Notes: generated from the letters alone by a model not told the origin. 64,000 nucleotides of DNA from Sulfolobales archaeon Acd1 (GCA_000389735.1 APJY01000002.1:124001-188000), one strand, 5' to 3'. Numbered from the stretch's first letter, positions 1 through 9,020 are shown. Made by a program: numbers and translations.

Positions 1-543
1 TTGCTGTCTTTCATTAATACCTTCACAATTAAATAGTTTTCTGTAGATACTTATATTGTTTATTTTTAACCTAATTTTAGATATGAGTCCAAGATCTTTG
101 TAGATGTTACCTAGCAGCAATAGGACTTCTAGATCCGACAGCAACCCCGAAGAGCCTATCATCTCCACACCGGCCTGTCTGAACTCTCTATACCTGCCAT
201 ACTGAGGCTCATCATATCTATATACTGTTCCGTAATAGTAAAACCTTATTGGTTTTGGAAGATGCTGGAAATGTTCAATGTAGGTTCTAACGATGCTAGG
301 AGTGATCTCTGGTCTTAAAGCTAATTCTCTTCCAGCCTTGTCTAGGAAGACATACATAGATTCTCTAATTTCTTCTCCACTTTTTACTTCAAAAAGTTTA
401 AAATATTCGACTATAGGTAATTCTATCTTAGAGTACCCAAACAGTTGGGCGTTTTTTTCAAATACTTGCCTTATATATTCTATCCTATTCAGTTCGTCCC
501 CAAACAGGTCGCGCATCCCTCTCACGGTACCTAGCCCTTCCAT
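1..543 (-). CDS. hisS: Histidyl-tRNA synthetase, N-terminal part (gene runs off the left edge)
   Basis: Reading leftward from ATG at 543, the frame stays open to the window edge and gives about 181 residues of a class II aminoacyl-tRNA synthetase, which charges tRNA-His. It begins MEGLGTVRGMRDLFGDE, the usual HisRS opening. It carries the motif-2 region YRYDEPQYGRYREFRQAG and the ALRPEITPSIVRTY block that contacts ATP and histidine. The upstream gene (tRNA endonuclease subunit) ends 5 nt before this ATG, so the two are probably co-transcribed. The C-terminal half, including the anticodon-binding domain, lies outside the window. Confidence 0.93.
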   Translation of the reverse strand, partial: MEGLGTVRGMRDLFGDELNRIEYIRQVFEKNAQLFGYSKIELPIVEYFKLFEVKSGEEIRESMYVFLDKAGRELALRPEITPSIVRTYIEHFQHLPKPIRFYYYGTVYRYDEPQYGRYREFRQAGVEMIGSSGLLSDLEVLLLLGNIYKDLGLISKIRLKINNISIYRKLFNCEGINERQQ

Positions 544-548
544 GTCAA

Positions 549-863
549 TCAACCCTTCTTTAGGTCGATTAAACCGATTTTGTAATATAACGTGTCGCCG
601 TACTTATCAACGACACTCAGCAAAGCCTCTTCGGAAACCTGTCTTGCTATGTTTATGAACTCCAGGAGCTCATTAGTCTTTATTGACTCGTTCTCATCGA
701 TAACTAAAAGGAGTGACCTAGGGTTACCTTCTCTATCTAGAATAGCCAGGAATTTACCCCTTAAACTCGCTTTCTTAGACCGTTTTGCCAAATCTGCTTT
801 AACGATTTCTATTTTGAAATTGTTTCTAAGATTTCCTTCACAGCCAGAGAAACTTTCAGCCAT
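549..863 (-). CDS. tRNA-splicing endonuclease, short structural (beta-type) subunit
   Basis: This 104-aa protein has a C-terminal half matching the EndA nuclease fold: the RGKFLAILD strand region, the helix EFINIARQV, and the terminal VVDKYGDTLYYKI strand pair. Crenarchaeal splicing endonucleases are (alpha-beta)2 heterotetramers in which the beta subunit is shortened and lacks the Tyr/His/Lys catalytic triad. I see no RGY...HS active-site pattern, so a structural role is inferred. The enzyme would cut bulge-helix-bulge introns such as those in five tRNA genes of this window. The start is ATG 863, and hisS follows 5 nt after the stop. Assignment is by fold-level similarity only; a catalytic-subunit partner is not in the window. 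Confidence 0.68.
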   Translation of the reverse strand: MAESFSGCEGNLRNNFKIEIVKADLAKRSKKASLRGKFLAILDREGNPRSLLLVIDENESIKTNELLEFINIARQVSEEALLSVVDKYGDTLYYKIGLIDLKKG

Positions 864-892
864 CAGCGAGTTACTAACTGAATTTCCACGTT

Positions 893-901
893 CAGTTAAA
901 T
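893..901. promoter_or_regulatory. TATA-like element shared by the endonuclease-subunit gene (-) and tfb3 (+)
   Basis: The AT-rich element cagttaaat reads as a plausible TATA box on both strands. It lies 34 bp from ATG 863 on the minus strand and about 41 bp from ATG 938 on the plus strand, consistent with short leaders. An ANTTTC hexamer (aatttc, 881-886) sits next to it on the plus strand. Inferred from spacing only. Confidence 0.4.
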
Positions 902-937
902 GTGTTACGCCTGATACGAAATGGTAGCTCAGAGAGT

Positions 938-1501
938 ATGAGCTTGACCTGTCCTTACTGCGGGTCTACGAACATAGTGCAGAACCCTTTCGGCGAGCTG
1001 GTCTGTGCCTCATGCGGCTCAGTCATTGATAGGACGTATTCATGGGATGTAACGGATTATTACAGAACTAGCGGCCTAACGTTGGTTATAACTCCTAAAA
1101 AATTAGAATATCGTATGAAAAAAATTCAAAAAGAGTATACAAATTCTCATAGGAAATATGAAATTGAGTACGTGGATTTAGAGCGTCTTGAAAAAATTCA
1201 AAAAAATTCGATAAAAAGTGAATTAGAATCGTTTATACAAAAAATTAATATTAATGAACTCATCAGCGACGAAAGATCCCTAATCGCGTATGACCTTGTT
1301 AGCAGGAGCAGAACCCTCAGAACTGATTTAGATAGGGCTATAATGGCGCTCGTTATAGCGAACGGAAAAGAGAAAACTCTGAAAAAATTAGGAAAAAACT
1401 GGTATATAGAACATTATGTTGATCGTGTTATTAAGAAAGTAGGCTCAAAAAAACTATTGAAGCTGAAAATCCAGTTCGACAAAAGAATCACGACAGATTA
1501 A
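938..1501 (+). CDS. tfb3: TFB3, truncated TFIIB-family transcription factor
   Basis: The 187-aa product starts with a zinc ribbon (Cys5-x2-Cys8 and Cys23-x2-Cys26). It is far shorter than a normal archaeal TFB of about 300 aa and has only a degenerate cyclin-like C-terminal part, with no recognisable B-reader. This matches Sulfolobus TFB3, a DNA-damage-induced activator that works in trans with TBP and TFB1 to switch on ups, ced and related genes. Its position directly upstream of thsB is the arrangement I know from Sulfolobus. ATG 938 was chosen because the zinc ribbon begins there; a GTG at 902 would add 12 unconserved residues. The body is AT- and Lys-rich compared with its neighbours. Confidence 0.88.
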   Translation: MSLTCPYCGSTNIVQNPFGELVCASCGSVIDRTYSWDVTDYYRTSGLTLVITPKKLEYRMKKIQKEYTNSHRKYEIEYVDLERLEKIQKNSIKSELESFIQKININELISDERSLIAYDLVSRSRTLRTDLDRAIMALVIANGKEKTLKKLGKNWYIEHYVDRVIKKVGSKKLLKLKIQFDKRITTD

Positions 1502-1570
1502 GCTCTTATAATAGCGCACGGTTTGTCCGTCACACTCGTAGAACCTTGCCTTCTAAACGAAATAAGTCAA

Positions 1571-1580
1571 CTTTTTATAT
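1571..1580 (+). promoter_or_regulatory. thsB TATA box
   Basis: ctttttatat centred near 1577 predicts a transcription start near 1603, giving a leader of about 10 nt before ATG 1613. A ggtg Shine-Dalgarno-like motif lies at 1602-1605. This is a strong-looking promoter, as expected for an abundant chaperonin. Confidence 0.6.
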
Positions 1581-1612
1581 AACCGGTTCCTGTGTAGCTT
1601 AGGTGTTAGTTC

Positions 1613-3256
1613 ATGTCGCAGGCTACGGTAGCTACAACACCAGAGGGTATACCTGTAATTATCCTGAAAGAGGGTTCAAGCAGGAGTTATGGAAAGGATG
1701 CCCTTAGAATTAACATTGCTGCAGTGAAAGCTGTCGAGGAGGCTCTAAAGTCCACTTACGGACCCAGAGGAATGGATAAGATGCTCGTTGACAGCCTCGG
1801 CGACGTGACGATAACGAACGATGGTGCCACAATCCTAGATAAGATGGACTTACAGCACCCGGCTGCTAAGCTTTTAGTCCAAATCGCGAAGGGCCAGGAC
1901 GAGGAAACCGCTGACGGGACCAAAACGGCGGTCATTCTTTCAGGAGAGCTAGTTAGAAAAGCTGAAGACTTGATCTACAAGGATATTCATCCTACTATCA
2001 TTGTAAGCGGATATAAGAAAGCTGAGGAAGTGGCATTAAAGACTATAGACGAGATCGCCGCAAGGGTTGGAATTAACGATGTAGACGTCCTCAAGAAGGT
2101 CGCGTTAACTTCCCTTGGAAGCAAGGCAGTTGCTGGCGCTAGAGAGCATCTGGCCGATATCGTTGTAAAGGCCGTAACACAGGTCGCCGAGCTTAGAGGA
2201 GATAAATGGTACGTCGATCTGGACAACATTCAAATAGTTAAGAAGCACGGCGGCAGTATAAATGACACTCAGCTCGTTTACGGCATAGTAGTGGACAAGG
2301 AGGTAGTGCATCCAGGAATGCCAAAGAGAAAAGAGAACGCGAAGATTGCGTTAATCGACGCCCCATTAGAGGTGGAGAAGCCCGAACTGGACGCTGAGAT
2401 AAGGATCAATGATCCCACCCAAATGCAGAAGTTCCTTGAAGAGGAAGAGAGGATACTTAAGGAGAAGGTTGAAAAGATCGCTGCCACGGGAGCAGATGTT
2501 GTAATTTGCCAGAAAGGTATAGACGAAGTCGCCCAGTCTTACCTCGCGAAGAAGGGAATCCTTGCGGTTAGAAGAGCCAAGAAGAGTGACATGGAGAAGT
2601 TAGCTAGGGCTACTGGCGCGAAGGTCGTTTCTAACATCGACGAGATAACTCCTCAGGACCTAGGATATGCTGCGCTGGTTGAGGAGAGAAAAGTGGGCGA
2701 GGACAAGATGGTGTTCGTAGAAGGAGCTAAGAACCCCAAGGCCGTTAGCATATTGATACGTGCGGGTCTAGAGAGAGTCGCAGATGAGACTGAAAGAGCC
2801 ATTAAAGACGCGTTAGGAACCGTAGCGGATGTAGTAAGGGATGGCAGGGTAGTGGCAGGCGGTGGCGCGGTTGAAACTGAAATAGTCAAGAGATTGAGGA
2901 AGTATGCCCCAACAGTGGGAGGGAAGGAACAGCTAGCGATAGAGGCCTATGCCAATGCCCTCGAAGGCCTAGTGACTATATTAATCGAAAACGGTGGATA
3001 CGATCCGATCGACCTCCTCATGAAGCTCAGAAGCGCTCATGAGAACGAGGCCAACAAGTGGTATGGAATTAACGTGTTCAACGGCACGATAGCTGATATG
3101 TGGTCATTAGGCGTGATAGAACCCGCCTTAGTTAAGATTAACGCTATTAAGGCAGCCTCAGAGGCCGCCACACTGATCCTTAGAATAGACGATCTAATCG
3201 CGGCCGGCAAGAAGGAAGAGAAAGAGAAGAAGGAAGAGAAGAAGGAGGAAGATTAA
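1613..3256 (+). CDS. thsB: Thermosome (group II chaperonin) beta subunit
   Basis: The 547-aa protein is an ATP-driven double-ring chaperonin subunit (TCP-1/cpn60 family). It contains the group II hallmarks [25 protein letters not shown], the GDGT-type nucleotide loop as ADGTKTAV, and GGGAVE near the C-terminus. The tail is a Lys/Glu-rich string rather than the GGM tail of some paralogues. Sequence and position beside tfb3 fit the beta paralogue; the alpha and gamma subunits are not in this window. It is transcribed alone, convergent with the ATPase gene that ends 2 bp away. Confidence 0.97.
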   Translation: MSQATVATTPEGIPVIILKEGSSRSYGKDALRINIAAVKAVEEALKSTYGPRGMDKMLVDSLGDVTITNDGATILDKMDLQHPAAKLLVQIAKGQDEETADGTKTAVILSGELVRKAEDLIYKDIHPTIIVSGYKKAEEVALKTIDEIAARVGINDVDVLKKVALTSLGSKAVAGAREHLADIVVKAVTQVAELRGDKWYVDLDNIQIVKKHGGSINDTQLVYGIVVDKEVVHPGMPKRKENAKIALIDAPLEVEKPELDAEIRINDPTQMQKFLEEEERILKEKVEKIAATGADVVICQKGIDEVAQSYLAKKGILAVRRAKKSDMEKLARATGAKVVSNIDEITPQDLGYAALVEERKVGEDKMVFVEGAKNPKAVSILIRAGLERVADETERAIKDALGTVADVVRDGRVVAGGGAVETEIVKRLRKYAPTVGGKEQLAIEAYANALEGLVTILIENGGYDPIDLLMKLRSAHENEANKWYGINVFNGTIADMWSLGVIEPALVKINAIKAASEAATLILRIDDLIAAGKKEEKEKKEEKKEED

Positions 3257-3258
3257 AA

Positions 3259-4929
3259 CTAATATTCTGATTTTTTCTTAATTTTAATTAATATTTGGGC
3301 TTTTCTAGATGGACAAGTACAGATACATTCGCCCACATCTAACTTATCCAGGTAATCGGCGAGATCTTTATCTAACGCCGTAGAGTCCACTATAATTTTT
3401 TTGTCGATATTCGATTTTATTGTATGAATGATCTTCGTATTCGCGTTCTTTAATACTTCTTCACTGATGGAAGATGGGCTCTGAGTAACTAGACAAAGAA
3501 ATAATCCAAATTTTCTCCATTCCCTGATAATTCTATCTATTATTATATTGTTTTTATTTATGAAATAGTTCTGTGCTTCATCTAACACCACGAGTATTCT
3601 GTATGAGTTCGGATTCTTCTTCAAATATTGAGACACATACAATAGCAGAAACATAGCGTACAACCTTTTCAGTACGTCGCTGTCTATGACCGATAGGTCT
3701 ATCACGACCAGATCATCGTTGGAATAGAAGAGCTTCTCCACTACGTTATACGCGTTAACGGAGTCGTCACGCGAGAAGAGCTTCTGTCCGTCCCCTACTA
3801 AAGTGAATATTAATTTCCTCATTAACGCGTATTTAACGTCCCTTATCCAATAACTATCGTCTTCTATTTCCTTTAAGACCGTTAGGAAGGAGGTTAAATC
3901 GAATTGACGCATAGCCACGAGACGTTGTAACACTACGTAGGCAAGGAACCTTTGGGGTTCGGTTAAATCAAGTACATCACCTAGCAGCTCGACCGTCTCT
4001 TCTGTCTTGTTTGAGCCCAATGGATCTATACGTGGAAGGCCTTCTTTACTGTAGACTTTAGCCCCTTGTATAAGCTTTGTATATTCGCCGTGCCAATCAA
4101 GGATTAGGACCTTAATCCCTTTCTCTTTGGCACCTTCCGCAATTACCGCTGCCGTGTTCGTTTTACCTGACCCCGTAGAACCAACGATCAATATGTGTCT
4201 CTCTACGTCATTAAGAGATATGCCGACGGTTTGATTATCGATAGTCCTGCCAAGCTCGATGTCCCCTCCTGAGACTTCAAAGGCTCTCGTGAATGGTGGC
4301 TTAATACCGGTTGCCGTTAAGAAAGGCGATACTAGCGTTGCTGGTACGTTAGGAGATAAGAGGACGTTGTACTTTGATGATGAAATCGGATTTAAACGAA
4401 TATCTGGCTCTATACTTTCCAATATGACCTTCAGTCTATAAACAGTATCGATATGCCTTTTCTCGTCGATTTCAGAGCTTCCATTGGGCTCCGAATTCGT
4501 GCATACTACAAGGTATGTACCTTTGACGGGATACAAACTAGTTATTATATATGCTTTTGTCGTCGAATCCAAATTCTTTTCAATAGATGTCAATAAATTA
4601 TGAAAATTTTTCATTACATAAACCGGGTTTTTCTGGTCTTGAACCTTTACTTCCAGTTTGAGAATAGAGAACAGACAGGTATTCGAATCGTTAACGTTGA
4701 GCTTAATGATGTTATTTTTTATTTCGAAATTTTTAAAAAATATGTATATTTCATTCTTATATTTTTTATAAATTAAGATAAGAATAGTTATTATTGATAC
4801 GAACGAGCCTACAATTGTGATTAAAGTTTCCTGATATAAACGAAACAGATTTGTTACATTTTGTCCAAATAGCGTAAGTGTGCCCAAGACTATTAGTATC
4901 AATGGAAAGATTGTGCGCTTGTCGAACAT
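3259..4929 (-). CDS. Membrane-anchored HerA/VirB4-type (DUF87) ATPase, CedB-like
   Basis: This 556-aa protein has two N-terminal membrane segments (about residues 7-22 and 36-54), a roughly 170-residue mixed region, and then a HerA-type P-loop ATPase core. Walker A is GSTGSGKT (250-257), followed by LILDWHGEY and Walker B ILVVLDEAQ (445-453). Such FtsK/HerA ATPases pump DNA or process ends as hexamers. The membrane anchor resembles CedB, the DNA-import ATPase of the crenarchaeal exchange system, but CedA-type partners are absent, so the substrate is unknown. It is the last gene of the eS17-urm1 operon. AT-rich coding in the N-terminal third suggests relaxed or lineage-specific evolution. Confidence 0.78.
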   Translation of the reverse strand: MFDKRTIFPLILIVLGTLTLFGQNVTNLFRLYQETLITIVGSFVSIITILILIYKKYKNEIYIFFKNFEIKNNIIKLNVNDSNTCLFSILKLEVKVQDQKNPVYVMKNFHNLLTSIEKNLDSTTKAYIITSLYPVKGTYLVVCTNSEPNGSSEIDEKRHIDTVYRLKVILESIEPDIRLNPISSSKYNVLLSPNVPATLVSPFLTATGIKPPFTRAFEVSGGDIELGRTIDNQTVGISLNDVERHILIVGSTGSGKTNTAAVIAEGAKEKGIKVLILDWHGEYTKLIQGAKVYSKEGLPRIDPLGSNKTEETVELLGDVLDLTEPQRFLAYVVLQRLVAMRQFDLTSFLTVLKEIEDDSYWIRDVKYALMRKLIFTLVGDGQKLFSRDDSVNAYNVVEKLFYSNDDLVVIDLSVIDSDVLKRLYAMFLLLYVSQYLKKNPNSYRILVVLDEAQNYFINKNNIIIDRIIREWRKFGLFLCLVTQSPSSISEEVLKNANTKIIHTIKSNIDKKIIVDSTALDKDLADYLDKLDVGECICTCPSRKAQILIKIKKKSEY

Positions 4930-4938
4930 TCTTCTACG

Positions 4939-5223
4939 TCAGTTAAGAGGATTATTATATAGGAGCCACTCCATCAAAGCTATTGCGTTTGCCGTAAGCG
5001 CTATACGTTCTTCGTTGTCAGTTATCCTCTCGACTTTCAAATTATAACATATATCTTTAGGTTCAAGAAAAGATTTCATGTTACTAATTTTTGTCTCAGA
5101 GTTCAAAATGAGATTAAACAGTACAATATCTTTACGGATTTTGAATTTATATTTTTTTGATAAAAAATTGTATACGTAACAGGCCTGCAAAGCTACGGCT
5201 GGTCTCAAGGCATTAGCCACCAT
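4939..5223 (-). CDS. Hypothetical protein between urm1 and the HerA-like ATPase
   Basis: I do not recognise this 94-aa protein. It is basic in the middle (KKYKFKIRKD), has no membrane span, and contains two Cys (residues 15 and 59) without a metal-site pattern. The C-terminal part ALTANAIALMEWLL looks like an amphipathic helix. Its ATG lies inside the last codons of urm1 (11-nt overlap), which implies translational coupling. The ATPase gene begins 9 bp after its stop. Overlap and order suggest a partner of either the ubiquitin-like protein or the ATPase; this is inference from context. Confidence 0.72.
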   Translation of the reverse strand: MVANALRPAVALQACYVYNFLSKKYKFKIRKDIVLFNLILNSETKISNMKSFLEPKDICYNLKVERITDNEERIALTANAIALMEWLLYNNPLN

Positions 5224-5479
5224 GATTAATTGGAATTATGGATAGTTCGTCCAAGTCGCTTAATTGAGTATCCGTACCTCCTAACAACCGATAATCCTTA
5301 CCGTTTATGAGTATAATGACATCTGGTCTCAACTTTCCGTTCGAAATCAGGTTCACACCTATATACTTCTCTTGAAGAAAACTCATTATATCAATCAGTT
5401 TTATACTAGACTTTCCTAACGAAATATTAATTTCCTTCGATCCTCCAGACGATAACGATCCGAAAAACCTAACTCTCAT
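5213..5479 (-). CDS. urm1: Ubiquitin-like modifier / sulfur carrier Urm1 (SAMP, MoaD/ThiS fold)
   Basis: The 88-aa protein shows the beta-grasp pattern of MoaD/ThiS/Urm1: MRVRFFGSL start, a central helix with IMSFLQEKY, PDVIILINGKD, and a C-terminal Gly-Gly (...INHGG). A terminal diglycine is the residue pair that is adenylated and then thiocarboxylated or conjugated. In Sulfolobus, Urm1 modifies proteins for proteasomal turnover and can also serve tRNA thiolation. It lies directly after rps17e (2 bp gap) and overlaps the next gene. A pure molybdopterin-synthase MoaD role is the main alternative, but no moa genes are nearby. Confidence 0.85.
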   Translation of the reverse strand: MRVRFFGSLSSGGSKEINISLGKSSIKLIDIMSFLQEKYIGVNLISNGKLRPDVIILINGKDYRLLGGTDTQLSDLDELSIIPINHGG

Positions 5480-5481
5480 CC

Positions 5482-5718
5482 TTAGCCCTCAAGCGTTTCT
5501 TCGGCGCTCTCCTCGGAGGACTTGGCGGCCTTTTCGAGAGATCTTACGTACCTTGTTAAATATCCAGCAACCCTATTTCTAACCTTCTTGGATTGAACGT
5601 CGACCACACTTTTCACTAGCTCTTTGTTCTTATTGAAGTCAGTGGATACTTGATCTCTGTACTTCTCATAAATCTCTCGTACTATTCTCTTAATGTCCTT
5701 CGTATATACCGTACCCAT
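5482..5718 (-). CDS. rps17e: 30S ribosomal protein eS17
   Basis: This 78-aa small-subunit protein of the archaeal/eukaryotic-only eS17 family begins MGTVYTKDIKRIVREIYEKY. It contains the diagnostic SKKVRNRVAGYLTRY helix. The acidic Ser/Glu-rich tail after residue 65 is a common Sulfolobales extension. It is downstream of fbp (11 bp) and 2 bp upstream of urm1, so it appears to lead or join that operon. Confidence 0.95.
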   Translation of the reverse strand: MGTVYTKDIKRIVREIYEKYRDQVSTDFNKNKELVKSVVDVQSKKVRNRVAGYLTRYVRSLEKAAKSSEESAEETLEG

Positions 5719-5729
5719 TCGGCTTCCCC

Positions 5730-6890
5730 CTAGTCGTGTGTTTCCTCCGAGGGCTTGTGGTGTGTATATTGACTCTCTTTAACCTTGTACATATCGGTTT
5801 CCTTCTTAAATCTAGGCTTCAACCTCTCCAGCACAAGGGGAAGGGTCGTATACTCCATTTCTGTAGGCTCTAACCTGTGTGGCATGAAGGGACCGTGCCT
5901 GCGCATGTAGTCAGATATAATGTTAGCGAGCCTCCTAGTTTCATCGAAAGCGGGATCGTCGAATAAGTCTGACGGACCTACTAGCTTTCCGTTCTTAACG
6001 TTAAAGCCTAACCCGATCAGCCTTGGAGGTCCGTCGAACCTGGTGGCTCTAGCGTCCCTCTGAGCTACCGGCATTAGTGGTCCATAGTGACTCCCTCTCA
6101 TCCATCCAGGCACCAGATGAGGAAGTGTGAACGCTTCCAGTACCTCCCCCAACGCTGGCAGGCCGTGTTGCATCCTTACTATCATAACCGGGTCGTCCTT
6201 GCCTACGTACTTACCGGCGATAAGGTTTAGTCTCTCTATAGACACTACCGCAGCTAGCAGGTTGTCATCGTTCCTATAAACCCTTCGGATCACGTACCTA
6301 GCCGGCGTTCCTATCAAAGCTAGGAGGTCGTATATTTCCTGAGGAGCCGTAAGAGTTACGGCCTCTCCTTCGTATACGTCGAGGATTTCGAATTTAAAGC
6401 CGTTGTGCATTGTCGGGTCTATCACAAGACCAGGAGTGTTAAATGGGTCAGCGAACATTTTATACAACGGTAGATTAAATGCCCCTGGCTCCGTCTTATC
6501 GGCCATAAATATCGCTATTGGCTCTGACGCTCTTTCCTCTATTTCCATCTCCGCTACTCCCGGTCCTAGACCTCTAACGTTTCCCGAGAACGAGTCCGAC
6601 AAGAGGTCCTGACCAGCTGCGTATAGACCTAAGCTCTTCGCAACCTTAGCGGCTTCCTGAAAAGCGTTCCATGCGGTCTCATGAACCTTTGGGTCTAGTT
6701 CGCCCCTATTATGGGTCATTATGAGCTGTAAATCGTCTCCAACGTTGGTTATGTAATAATCAATTAGCACTCCTTTACTTTTAGCGTCTGCTAGCACTTT
6801 ATTCGCGGCTGCCATAGTATCCGGATGAACGACGTGATGGCCAGCCAAGCTGCCTATGTCTGCCTTTATTACGCTTATTGTGGTTCGCAT
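5730..6890 (-). CDS. fbp: Bifunctional fructose-1,6-bisphosphate aldolase/phosphatase
   Basis: The 386-aa archaeal type V FBPase/aldolase makes fructose-6-phosphate irreversibly from triose phosphates, driving gluconeogenesis. Metal-ligand residues sit in KADIGSLAGHH (Asp11, His18) and in Asp52-Asp53. The aldolase Schiff-base lysine and its catalytic tyrosine are in KYVGKDD (Tyr228, Lys231). Length and start (MRTTISVIKADIG) are typical. A TATA-like stretch (AATTTAATAATACC, minus strand, about 6919-6932) precedes ATG 6890 with a short leader. The C-terminal ~20 residues are His/Glu-rich and variable. Confidence 0.97.
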   Translation of the reverse strand: MRTTISVIKADIGSLAGHHVVHPDTMAAANKVLADAKSKGVLIDYYITNVGDDLQLIMTHNRGELDPKVHETAWNAFQEAAKVAKSLGLYAAGQDLLSDSFSGNVRGLGPGVAEMEIEERASEPIAIFMADKTEPGAFNLPLYKMFADPFNTPGLVIDPTMHNGFKFEILDVYEGEAVTLTAPQEIYDLLALIGTPARYVIRRVYRNDDNLLAAVVSIERLNLIAGKYVGKDDPVMIVRMQHGLPALGEVLEAFTLPHLVPGWMRGSHYGPLMPVAQRDARATRFDGPPRLIGLGFNVKNGKLVGPSDLFDDPAFDETRRLANIISDYMRRHGPFMPHRLEPTEMEYTTLPLVLERLKPRFKKETDMYKVKESQYTHHKPSEETHD

Positions 6891-7033
6891 CTCAAGTCCT
6901 CTGTTAGTTAAGGTATTATTAAATTCTCTACCTGCCAGTTGTTAGCACCATTAAGCTAATTTTTACTATTGTTATTGTTATTTACAATTTGTAACGTTTT
7001 AAACATATTTAAAACCCGAAACGGTGCGCTCTT

Positions 7034-8845
7034 TTACTCCGCTTCCGCTTCTTTGACTACCCTCGTCGAGAAATACTCTCCGAGTTCCTTCTGAACCCTG
7101 TCTAGATAGCTTCCTGGTTTGTTGACCCTCGGCCTACCGGTCTCTCCGTCTCTCCTGAACGTTAAGTCCATCAACCTCAGGAACTCGTTCATACCTGACC
7201 TTAGGCTTAGAGGAGTAGTGCCGTGGCCCTCCAGTCCCGGTACGCCTTTGAAGACCATTATCCTGTCAGCAATGTAATTATGAATTGCTAAGTCGTGTTC
7301 TACTACGAAGCATATACTCTTCCTTTCCCTAATTATCTTCTTTATTGCCTTAGCAACAACGTACCTTTCTTCTACGTCTAGATATGACGATGGTTCGTCA
7401 AGCACATAAACGTCCGCGTCCTTCGCCAAAGCCCCCGTAATGTATAGCTTTTGAAGCTCCCCACCGCTTAAATCGGTCACTTTGCTCTCCAAGATCCTAT
7501 GTAAATTTAGCCTCCTCACAACCTCTGTGTAGAACCAAGAGGTCGAAGATAGAGCGTCTTTCCTGACTTCTTCCAGATACTGTTGAACCGTCCCGTCATA
7601 CTCGGGGAGTATTTTTTGCGGTTTATAGGATAGCGTAAGCCCGACAGTGTTAACGAACCCCTCGTCGGGCTGAATCTCGCCCACAAGTATCCTCGCGAAA
7701 GTGGTTTTACCTATTCCGTTAGGTCCTAGCACACCGATTATCTCACCCTCACGAGCCGCTCCTTCCTCCACTTCGAGCTTGAACCCTCCCAGATCCTTCC
7801 TTATGTGGCTCCAGACAACCTTTTCCTTGACGTTCTTCAGCAGGTCTAGTTCCGACATGTCGCGGAATTCGAACTTTATCTCCTCTTTTCTTATTTGGAC
7901 GTTCTCAGCCGGTAAGTAACCCCTAAGGAAGTTATTTATCCCGACCCTCGAGCTGTAGGCCTTAGAAACCCTACCATAGACGGAGCTCTGTCCGTAAAGG
8001 ACGTTCAGCTGATCGCTAAGATAGTCGAGAACTATGAGGTCGTGCTCCACTACCACGACATACCTGTTCTTCGTCATTTCCTTCACTGTTCTCGCCATGT
8101 TGAGTCTCTCGGCCACATCCAGGTAAGACGCGGGCTCGTCGAACAGGTAAACGTCTGCTTCTCTCAAAACTGAGGCGGCCACGAGGAGCTTCTGAAGCTC
8201 CCCGCCGCTGAGATCTTTCACGTTTTTATCTAGAATGTTTTTCATATTTAGCAAATCTTTCACTTCATCTAATTTTCTTCTTTCGTCTACCTTCTGAAGC
8301 AACTCCCTAACCGTTCCCTTTAGGTACCTACCAGCTGCCTCAACGTATTGTATTTTGTGCACTACTTTCAATTCACCAGAATAGAGTTTATTGAAATAAT
8401 CATACATTTCCTTACCTCTAAACTTTTCTAAAACTTTTTCCTTACTAGGTTGTGACTGAGGCTCGCCAAAGTTTGGAATTAGCTCGCCGGCCAAAATCCT
8501 GAGTATCGTTGATTTTCCCGTGCTGTTCTTCCCCAGCAGACCAACTACGACACCCCTTTTGATAATGGGTAATCCGAATAAGGCGAAGCCGTTGACTTTA
8601 TAGCGATGTATGGGCTCTCCCGCCTCGTCTGGAAGGTTAACGATCTCGATGGCCTCATAAGGGCACTTTCTAACGCATATTCCGCAGCCTATACACGTCT
8701 CTTCATAGATAACGGGCTTTCCTTTGACAGTATCGCTTAACTCGATAGCTTTAGAACCTGACCTGTTGATCGGGCAGAACCTTACGCACTCAAGAGCACA
8801 ACGATCGGGCTTACAGTTGTCGTAATTAATTACTGCAATTCTCAT
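7034..8845 (-). CDS. abce1: ABCE1/Rli1 ribosome-recycling ATPase
   Basis: The 603-aa ABC protein splits post-termination ribosomes into subunits together with aRF1 or Pelota. The N-terminus carries two [4Fe-4S] clusters (Cys 11, 16, 20, 24 and Cys 51, 54, 57, 61). Two ABC domains follow: the first Walker A is GKNSTGKST (105-113), the second is GPNGIGKTT, each with an LSGGELQK signature and a D-loop. All family landmarks are intact. It is monocistronic; a 143-bp gap separates it from fbp. Confidence 0.97.
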   Translation of the reverse strand: MRIAVINYDNCKPDRCALECVRFCPINRSGSKAIELSDTVKGKPVIYEETCIGCGICVRKCPYEAIEIVNLPDEAGEPIHRYKVNGFALFGLPIIKRGVVVGLLGKNSTGKSTILRILAGELIPNFGEPQSQPSKEKVLEKFRGKEMYDYFNKLYSGELKVVHKIQYVEAAGRYLKGTVRELLQKVDERRKLDEVKDLLNMKNILDKNVKDLSGGELQKLLVAASVLREADVYLFDEPASYLDVAERLNMARTVKEMTKNRYVVVVEHDLIVLDYLSDQLNVLYGQSSVYGRVSKAYSSRVGINNFLRGYLPAENVQIRKEEIKFEFRDMSELDLLKNVKEKVVWSHIRKDLGGFKLEVEEGAAREGEIIGVLGPNGIGKTTFARILVGEIQPDEGFVNTVGLTLSYKPQKILPEYDGTVQQYLEEVRKDALSSTSWFYTEVVRRLNLHRILESKVTDLSGGELQKLYITGALAKDADVYVLDEPSSYLDVEERYVVAKAIKKIIRERKSICFVVEHDLAIHNYIADRIMVFKGVPGLEGHGTTPLSLRSGMNEFLRLMDLTFRRDGETGRPRVNKPGSYLDRVQKELGEYFSTRVVKEAEAE

Positions 8846-8921
8846 TCATGATCACCTAAATACTCTTAATATTACCGAAACTCTACAAAAATTGTTTTTA
8901 TAATAAACGTTAAGAATTATA

Positions 8922-9011
8922 TTACCATTCTTCTTCTTCCCATTCTTCTTCTTCCCACTCGTCCCACTCTTCTTCCTCAAACTCGTCCCATTCCTCTTCT
9001 TCGAAGGACAT
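8922..9011 (-). CDS. 29-residue Glu/Trp-repeat acidic micro-protein
   Basis: ATG 9011 opens a 29-aa frame composed almost only of Glu, Asp, Trp and Phe, built from EEEEW/DEWEEEEW units and ending in Trp. It is supported as a real gene by a minus-strand TATA box (AATTATTTAAG, about 9048-9058) and a strong Shine-Dalgarno GGGGTG (9021-9026), 9 nt from the ATG. I know no function for it. The predicted pI is extremely low with no basic residue, so a role as a nucleic-acid mimic or partner of a basic protein is speculation. It lies between abce1 and an integrase relic, so it could also be a leftover of the integrated element. Confidence 0.6.
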   Translation of the reverse strand: MSFEEEEWDEFEEEEWDEWEEEEWEEEEW

Positions 9012-9020
9012 AATGAAAAG

